DNA of 8,860 nucleotides, from the NCBI GenBank assembly GCA_016212045.1, contig JACRHO010000035.1:1-8860 (forward strand), read 5' to 3'. Each line of letters starts with the position of its first letter. Position 1 is the first letter of the stretch. Positions 4,531 through 8,860 of this stretch are shown in pieces. Both the position numbers and the translations under genes were made by a program. Source of the stretch: Candidatus Omnitrophota bacterium (lineage in GTDB: Bacteria > Omnitrophota > Gorgyraeia > Gygaellales > Profunditerraquicolaceae). The notes under the pieces were generated by a model. It had not been told where the DNA came from. It did not search any database and saw only the letters and a program-made list of their open reading frames with translations.

Positions 4531-5921
4531 GGCTGCCTCCCGGTCCAGCAGTAGAGACAGAGTTTTTCTTTGGGCAAACCGATTGCCTTCACCATATCCT
4601 CCAGTTTCTGATACTTCAAGGTAGTTACTCCTAAATCTTTGCTAATCCAATCCACCATCTTTTCGTATTTAGGCGATTTTTCATCAAGGTATTCGCCAAT
4701 ATCCTTGAGCTCTTTTCCTTCAATAGCCTTGATGGCGCGCCGCGCTGCCAACTCGCTTAAACTGCGCGTAGAATAGTTAAACTTACAGGGGAACATTAAC
4801 GGCGGACAGGCAATCCTTAAGTGAATTTCGCGCGCTTGGCCTTCAATTAACTTCTGAATGGTATAATTCTTCAATTGTGTCCCCCGAACAATGGAATCAT
4901 CGCAAAAGACAAGGCGCTGACCCTTGATGATATCCGGAATAGCAATAAGTTTCATCTTGGCAATTAAATCGCGCATCTCTTGCGTGGGGGGCGTATAACT
5001 GCGGTCAAAGCCGGGTGTATATTTCACCAAGGGCCGACGGAAAGGAATTTTGGATTCCATCGCATAACCAATGGCATGGGCAGTCCCGGAATCAGGAATA
5101 CCGGAGACTATATCCGCTTTAATATTATCTCTTTTAGCTAAACACCTGCCGCAATTCTCCCGGACTGTCTCCACGTTTATTCCTTCATAAGAAGAGGCGG
5201 GAAACCCGGTGTAAATCCACAAGAAAGCGCAGATCTGATTTTTTTTATCACCCCGACGCTTACTCTTTAATCCTTCTTTAGTCAATAAAAGAATTTCGCC
5301 GGGCTCTAAAAATTTTTTCACTGTAAAACCCAAGTTACGAAAGGCCGAAGTCTCGGTAGTTACTGCCCAGTCTTTATCTTTAGAGCCCACGACTAACGGC
5401 GTATAACCTAACCTATCCCGGGCAGCATAAATACCGTCTCTGGTTAAAAGCAATAAGGAGCAGGAGCCTTCAATTCTGGAAAACATATATTCAACGCCGC
5501 TCATAATATCTTTTCCGTGCAGAATTAACTTGGCGATTAACTCGGTAGTGTTAACTGAGCCGTCGCTGACCTCGGCAAAAGAACCACCCTCTTTATACAA
5601 CTCTTCTGCCAGGGCATTGGCATTATCAATGAAGCCATTGGTGACAATGGCAAATGGCCCGAACTTGGAGTGTATCACAATCGGCTGTTCATCGCGCGCG
5701 CTGATGACCCCGATTCCCATCTTGCCGGGCAAATCCTGATAATCTTCATAAAACTTGGCCTTGAACTGGCTTCCCTTGATATTATGAATTTTGCGCACTA
5801 ACTCAGTCCCCCATACTGCTAACCCCCCAAATTCCGTCCCTAAGTGCGTGTGGTAATCTGTCCCGTAGAAAAGGGCTTCCTGACAATTGCCCTGGGAGAC
5901 TACGCCGAAAATACCGCTCAT
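4527..5921 (-). CDS. purF: PurF-like amidophosphoribosyltransferase lacking the glutaminase cysteine
   Basis: 464 residues with the PurF two-domain plan. Canonical PurF makes 5-phosphoribosylamine from PRPP and glutamine. The PRT domain looks functional: SGIPDSGTAHAIGYA (273-287) and the PRPP loop VFCDDSIVRGT (338-348). Four Cys positions (231, 379, 455, 458) match the ligands of the 4Fe-4S cluster in Bacillus-type PurF. The N-terminal Ntn-glutaminase domain is degenerate. It begins MSGIFGVVS, so Ser2 replaces the nucleophile Cys (codon AGC). The HRGQE motif is HLGTE (26-30), the VRYAT region is VISAR (72-76), and SDTE is NTTE (124-127). Asn-Gly (95-96) is kept. AGGAGG (5934-5929) overlaps the stop of the preceding gene and lies 7 nt before the ATG; no longer start or propeptide is likely because the preceding stop is so close. 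It is followed by purM with a 4-nt overlap. It may be an ammonia-using enzyme, one with a separate glutaminase, or a PurF paralogue. Confidence 0.9.
   Translation of the reverse strand: MSGIFGVVSQGNCQEALFYGTDYHTHLGTEFGGLAVWGTELVRKIHNIKGSQFKAKFYEDYQDLPGKMGIGVISARDEQPIVIHSKFGPFAIVTNGFIDNANALAEELYKEGGSFAEVSDGSVNTTELIAKLILHGKDIMSGVEYMFSRIEGSCSLLLLTRDGIYAARDRLGYTPLVVGSKDKDWAVTTETSAFRNLGFTVKKFLEPGEILLLTKEGLKSKRRGDKKNQICAFLWIYTGFPASSYEGINVETVRENCGRCLAKRDNIKADIVSGIPDSGTAHAIGYAMESKIPFRRPLVKYTPGFDRSYTPPTQEMRDLIAKMKLIAIPDIIKGQRLVFCDDSIVRGTQLKNYTIQKLIEGQAREIHLRIACPPLMFPCKFNYSTRSLSELAARRAIKAIEGKELKDIGEYLDEKSPKYEKMVDWISKDLGVTTLKYQKLEDMVKAIGLPKEKLCLYCWTGRQP
4536..4541 (-). promoter_or_regulatory. Ribosome binding site supporting the GTG start of purM
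   Basis: GGGAGG on the minus strand, 5 nt before GTG 4530-4528 and inside the last codons of purF. With the 4-nt overlap it supports GTG as the true start and translational coupling of purF and purM. Confidence 0.8.
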
Positions 5922-5932
5922 TTTATCTCCTC

Positions 5933-6610
5933 CTAGAAAAATAAATTCTTAAAAAAGAGTTTCTTCTGGTAAAATTTCTTTATCGCCTGCACTACTTGTT
6001 TGGGGGTATCCACAACCACAAAGATATCCAAGTCGCCTTTGCTGATATTGCCGTCTTTGAGAACCTTATCCTTTAACCAATCCAGCATCCCCTTCCAGTA
6101 TTCGCTGCCGAACAAGATGACCGGAAATTGAGGTATCCGGTGGGTCTGAATCAGATTAATCGCTTCGGTAAACTCATCCAAGGTGCCGTAACCACCAGGC
6201 ATAATCACAAAGGCCCTGGCATATTTGACAAACATCACCTTGCGCACAAAGAAATAGTGGAAGTCTAAAAGGGTGCCCACATATCTATTGGGTTTCTGCT
6301 CTGCAGGCAATTGAATGTTTAAACCAATGGATTGTCCCTTGGCCTTTTTGGCGCCTTTATTGGCTGCCTCCATAATCCCGGCGCCGCTGCCGGTAATAAT
6401 CGCAAAACCTTCCTTGGCTAACAGGTAAGCCGTCTCTTCGGCTAATTTGTAATATTTATTCTCGGGCTTCAGGCGGCTGGAACCAAAGATGGAAACGGCT
6501 TTCCCCACCCGAGAAAGCACTTCAAAACCTTCTACAAATTCCGACATAATGCGAAAAACCCGCCAGGGGTCCTCAGAGGCAAAATTATCCTTTCTTTTTC
6601 TCCCCGCCAT
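5933..6610 (-). CDS. LOG-family (TIGR00730-like) nucleotide 5'-monophosphate phosphoribohydrolase
   Basis: 225 residues with a Rossmann-type fold. LOG-family enzymes, often misnamed lysine decarboxylases, cleave nucleoside 5'-monophosphates to base and ribose 5-phosphate. Visible motifs: FGSSR (42-46), the glycine loop GSGAGIMEAANKGA (74-87), the Arg123-Lys124-x-Met segment and the family signature PGGYGTLDEFTE (138-149) with its catalytic-type Glu. The first glycine loop reads Gly-Ser-Gly where many members have Gly-Gly-Gly. There is no signal peptide, so it is cytoplasmic. Start supported by AGGAG 5 nt upstream; it begins 19 nt after the purL stop and ends 11 nt before purF. The Lys/Phe-rich tail (KKFYQKKLFFKNLFF) is unusual. 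Its place between purL and purF suggests a role in purine nucleotide turnover or phosphoribosyl supply. The substrate cannot be read from the sequence. Confidence 0.88.
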   Translation of the reverse strand: MAGRKRKDNFASEDPWRVFRIMSEFVEGFEVLSRVGKAVSIFGSSRLKPENKYYKLAEETAYLLAKEGFAIITGSGAGIMEAANKGAKKAKGQSIGLNIQLPAEQKPNRYVGTLLDFHYFFVRKVMFVKYARAFVIMPGGYGTLDEFTEAINLIQTHRIPQFPVILFGSEYWKGMLDWLKDKVLKDGNISKGDLDIFVVVDTPKQVVQAIKKFYQKKLFFKNLFF

Positions 6611-6629
6611 TTTTTCTCCTTTTGTTAAA

Positions 6630-8849
6630 TTATTTTTTGAGGCTATCTGCGACGGCGTTATACCAACATTGATGCAGTTCGCTAACTGAAATATTTACCC
6701 AGCGGTTAATACTCAGTTTATTGCCGCTAACCTCGCCGATGATACAAATAGGCGCTTTATGTTTTTTGGCGATACGGATTATCTTCTGCGCATTATTTTT
6801 CTTGGCGCTTAAAATGATGCGGGACTGACTTTCGCCGAATAAAAGGGCATCCGGCCGGATACGGCCGGCATCCAGATTGACGCAAGCGCCTAATTTTTTC
6901 TCCGGGTTACTGATAGAGCATTCTGCCAAGGCCACGGCCAAACCGCCTTCGGAACAGTCATGCGCTGAGGGAACTAAACCTTTTTCTATTGCCTCTAAAG
7001 TGGTCTTCTGCACTGCCTTTTCTAATTTTAAATCAATCTCTGGACAGTTGCCTCTCTTTAGCCCGTGGATTACCTTCAGGTATTCGCTGCCGCCGAGCTC
7101 TTCTTTATTTTTACCTAAAAGTAAAATCACATCGCCGCTATTTTTAAAATAAAGGCTAGTGATTTTTGCTTTATCCTTGATGAGCCCCACCATTCCCACA
7201 ATCGGGGTGGGGTCAACCGAGCCTTTAGGATTTTCATTATTGAAACTGACATTGCCGCTGACTACCGGCGTATTCAGGGCTCGGCAGGCCTGGGTAATCC
7301 CTAATGCCGCCTGCTTAAACTGCCAGAAGACCTCTGGGTTTTTGGGATTGCCAAAGTTTATCCCGTCGGTAATAGCCAGGGGCTTTGCGCCAGTGCAGAC
7401 TAAATTGCGCGCGGCCTCAGCCACGGCAATCGCTCCGCCTTTAAAAGGGTCTAAATAGCAATAAGTAGAATTGCAATCGGTGGTGGCGGCAATGGCTTTT
7501 TTCGTGCCAGGGACAAGGGCTACCCCAGCATCCGAGCCCGGGCCTAATAAAACATCTTTAGCCACTTTGGGGTCTCCGTGCTGAAAAACCCAATTCTTGC
7601 TGGAAATAGTCGGGCTGCTTAATAGTTTTAATAGGGCGCTATTATAATCCTTGGGTTGAGCAATGCTGGATAAGTTTAAACGGTTTACTTGCGCTAAATA
7701 TTTAGGACGGGTGGCGCTGCGTTTATAAATCGGCGCCTCTACTAATGCTGCAGCTGGCACCTCGGCAACCACCTGGCCATTTTCTTTTACGCGCACTATC
7801 CCGTCATTGGTAACTTTACCGATAATATCTACCGGCACATTCCATTTGGCAAAAACTTTTTTGACTTCTTCTAATTTATTTTTGTCAACAATCACTAACA
7901 TCCTCTCCTGCGACTCAGAAAGCATCACCTCGTAGGCATTCATCCCTTCTTCTTTGCGCGGCACCAGGGCAATATCTATTTCTATTCCTGTATGCGCCTT
8001 ATATGAAGTCTCACAGGTAGAGCAGATCAGGCCGGCAGCGCCCATATCCTGCATGCCTAAGACCAATCCTTTCTGCATCAGCTCTAAACAGGACTCTCTT
8101 AAGATGCGGCCCATCTGGGGATCGCCGATAGCCACGGCAGAGCTTTTTTTGCTGGCCTCCTCATCTAAGCCTGCGGAAGCAAAGGCCGCGCCTGCTACGC
8201 CATCCCTGCCGGTTGCTCCGCCGACTATAAGCACCAAGTTACCTACGCCAGTTGCCCGGGCTTTCACGATTTCCTTATTTTTCACAATCCCGACGGTCAT
8301 CGCATTCACTAATGGATTGCCTTCATAAGACTCATCAAAATATATCTCACCGCCCAAAACCGGAATGCCCACGGTATTGGCATAGTCAGTAAAGCCGCGG
8401 ATGATATTTTTAAAGAGAAATTTTACCCGGTCTTTGCTCAAGGCTCCTAAACGCAGAGAATCTAACAAACCGACGGGCTGCGCGCCCATAGTAAAGATAT
8501 CGCGGATGCATCCGCCGCCGCCTGTAGCTGAGGCCGCGTAAGGCTCTACTGCCGAAGGATGATTATGCGATTCAATTTTAAAAACTACACCCTGGTCATC
8601 TCCAATATCAACCACGCCGGCATTCTCTCCGGGGGCCTGAATAACTTGTTTGCCTTTGGTAGGAAAAAGTTGCAGCACGGGTTTGGAATTTTTATAAGAG
8701 CAGTGCTCGCTCCACATCGCCGAGAAAAGGCCAAGTTCAGTATAATTGGGTTCTCTGCCTAAGCGCTTTTTAATCATCTCATATTCATCCATACTCAAGC
8801 CTTCTTTTTCAATTATTTCTTTTGTAATCACAACAGTATCCTCAGACAT
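6630..8849 (-). CDS. purL: PurL, phosphoribosylformylglycinamidine synthase large subunit (small PurL type)
   Basis: 739 residues, the length of the Bacillus/Thermotoga-type PurL, which works in a complex with separate PurQ (glutaminase) and PurS. It converts FGAR to FGAM using ATP and ammonia channelled from PurQ. Motifs: WSEHCSYKNSK (46-56) with the catalytic-type His49, ESHNHPSAVEPY (93-104), GGGGCIRDIFTMGAQP (110-125), GGATGRDGVAGAAFAS (210-225), GDPQMGR (242-248), QDMGAAGL (267-274) and SESQERM (311-317). The second half repeats the AIRS-like fold, ending with HDCSEGGLAVALAE and a FGESQSR motif. ATG 8849 is preceded by AGGAG with 6 nt spacing, visible at the window edge. Neither purQ nor purS is in the window; they may lie just upstream. 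It is the first gene of the operon segment seen here. Confidence 0.97.
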   Translation of the reverse strand: MSEDTVVITKEIIEKEGLSMDEYEMIKKRLGREPNYTELGLFSAMWSEHCSYKNSKPVLQLFPTKGKQVIQAPGENAGVVDIGDDQGVVFKIESHNHPSAVEPYAASATGGGGCIRDIFTMGAQPVGLLDSLRLGALSKDRVKFLFKNIIRGFTDYANTVGIPVLGGEIYFDESYEGNPLVNAMTVGIVKNKEIVKARATGVGNLVLIVGGATGRDGVAGAAFASAGLDEEASKKSSAVAIGDPQMGRILRESCLELMQKGLVLGMQDMGAAGLICSTCETSYKAHTGIEIDIALVPRKEEGMNAYEVMLSESQERMLVIVDKNKLEEVKKVFAKWNVPVDIIGKVTNDGIVRVKENGQVVAEVPAAALVEAPIYKRSATRPKYLAQVNRLNLSSIAQPKDYNSALLKLLSSPTISSKNWVFQHGDPKVAKDVLLGPGSDAGVALVPGTKKAIAATTDCNSTYCYLDPFKGGAIAVAEAARNLVCTGAKPLAITDGINFGNPKNPEVFWQFKQAALGITQACRALNTPVVSGNVSFNNENPKGSVDPTPIVGMVGLIKDKAKITSLYFKNSGDVILLLGKNKEELGGSEYLKVIHGLKRGNCPEIDLKLEKAVQKTTLEAIEKGLVPSAHDCSEGGLAVALAECSISNPEKKLGACVNLDAGRIRPDALLFGESQSRIILSAKKNNAQKIIRIAKKHKAPICIIGEVSGNKLSINRWVNISVSELHQCWYNAVADSLKK

Positions 8850-8860
8850 TGAAGACTCCT

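Noticed and set aside
5919..5921. Sequencing error or misplaced start explaining the missing PurF cysteine
   Set aside because: The preceding gene stops 11 nt upstream, the ribosome binding site is well placed, and other glutamine-site motifs are also changed, so the Ser is probably real.

Overview
The window is a tightly packed, single-direction gene cluster for de novo purine (IMP) synthesis. Every gene is on the minus strand, so transcription runs from position 8860 towards 1. In transcription order the genes are purL (small type), a LOG-family nucleotide phosphoribohydrolase-like gene, purF, purM, a secreted DUF6448-type protein, a DUF5674-type protein, a small conserved hypothetical protein, purD, purE, and the first 60 codons of an L-threonylcarbamoyladenylate synthase (Sua5/TsaC family) that runs off the left edge. 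Spacing is minimal: 4-nt stop/start overlaps at purF/purM, DUF5674/hypothetical and purE/tsaC, directly abutting stop and start at hypothetical/purD, and gaps of 11-22 nt elsewhere. The one exception is a 200-nt gap between purD and purE. No promoter or convincing terminator is visible, so the operon probably starts upstream of purL, beyond the right edge.

The gene set supplies PRPP amidotransferase (PurF-like), GAR synthetase (PurD), the FGAM synthetase large subunit (PurL), AIR synthetase (PurM) and the PurE carboxylation step. A 739-residue PurL needs separate PurQ and PurS subunits, which are not in the window; purN/T, purK, purC, purB and purH are also absent here. The organism is a bacterium with moderate G+C and strong AGGAGG-type ribosome binding sites. 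The protein flavour (PurF starting Met-Ser-Gly, plus DUF6448 and DUF5674 neighbours) resembles uncultured anaerobic lineages such as Omnitrophota or other PVC-related candidate phyla. That placement is from memory and tentative.

Three things stand out. (1) The PurF homologue has Ser where the glutaminase nucleophile Cys should be, and has also lost other glutamine-site motifs, while its PRPP site and four Fe-S cysteines are kept. (2) The purD-purE gap is filled by a roughly 195-nt palindromic element. It is made of two homologous, inversely oriented hairpins, each broken by symmetric GA/GA (TC/TC on the other strand) internal loops, joined through a perfect 18-bp inverted repeat and flanked by a 9-bp direct repeat CCTCCTTTA. 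Removing one repeat copy plus the element rebuilds a normal overlapping purD/purE junction, so it looks like the insertion of a small non-autonomous mobile element. (3) purM carries four copies of a 7-bp tandem repeat within its coding sequence, at a point where typical PurM proteins appear to be several residues shorter.

Three non-purine genes (3491-2150) sit between purM and purD. They add one exported protein and two small cytoplasmic proteins of unknown function; the latter two lack the strong ribosome binding sites of their neighbours.
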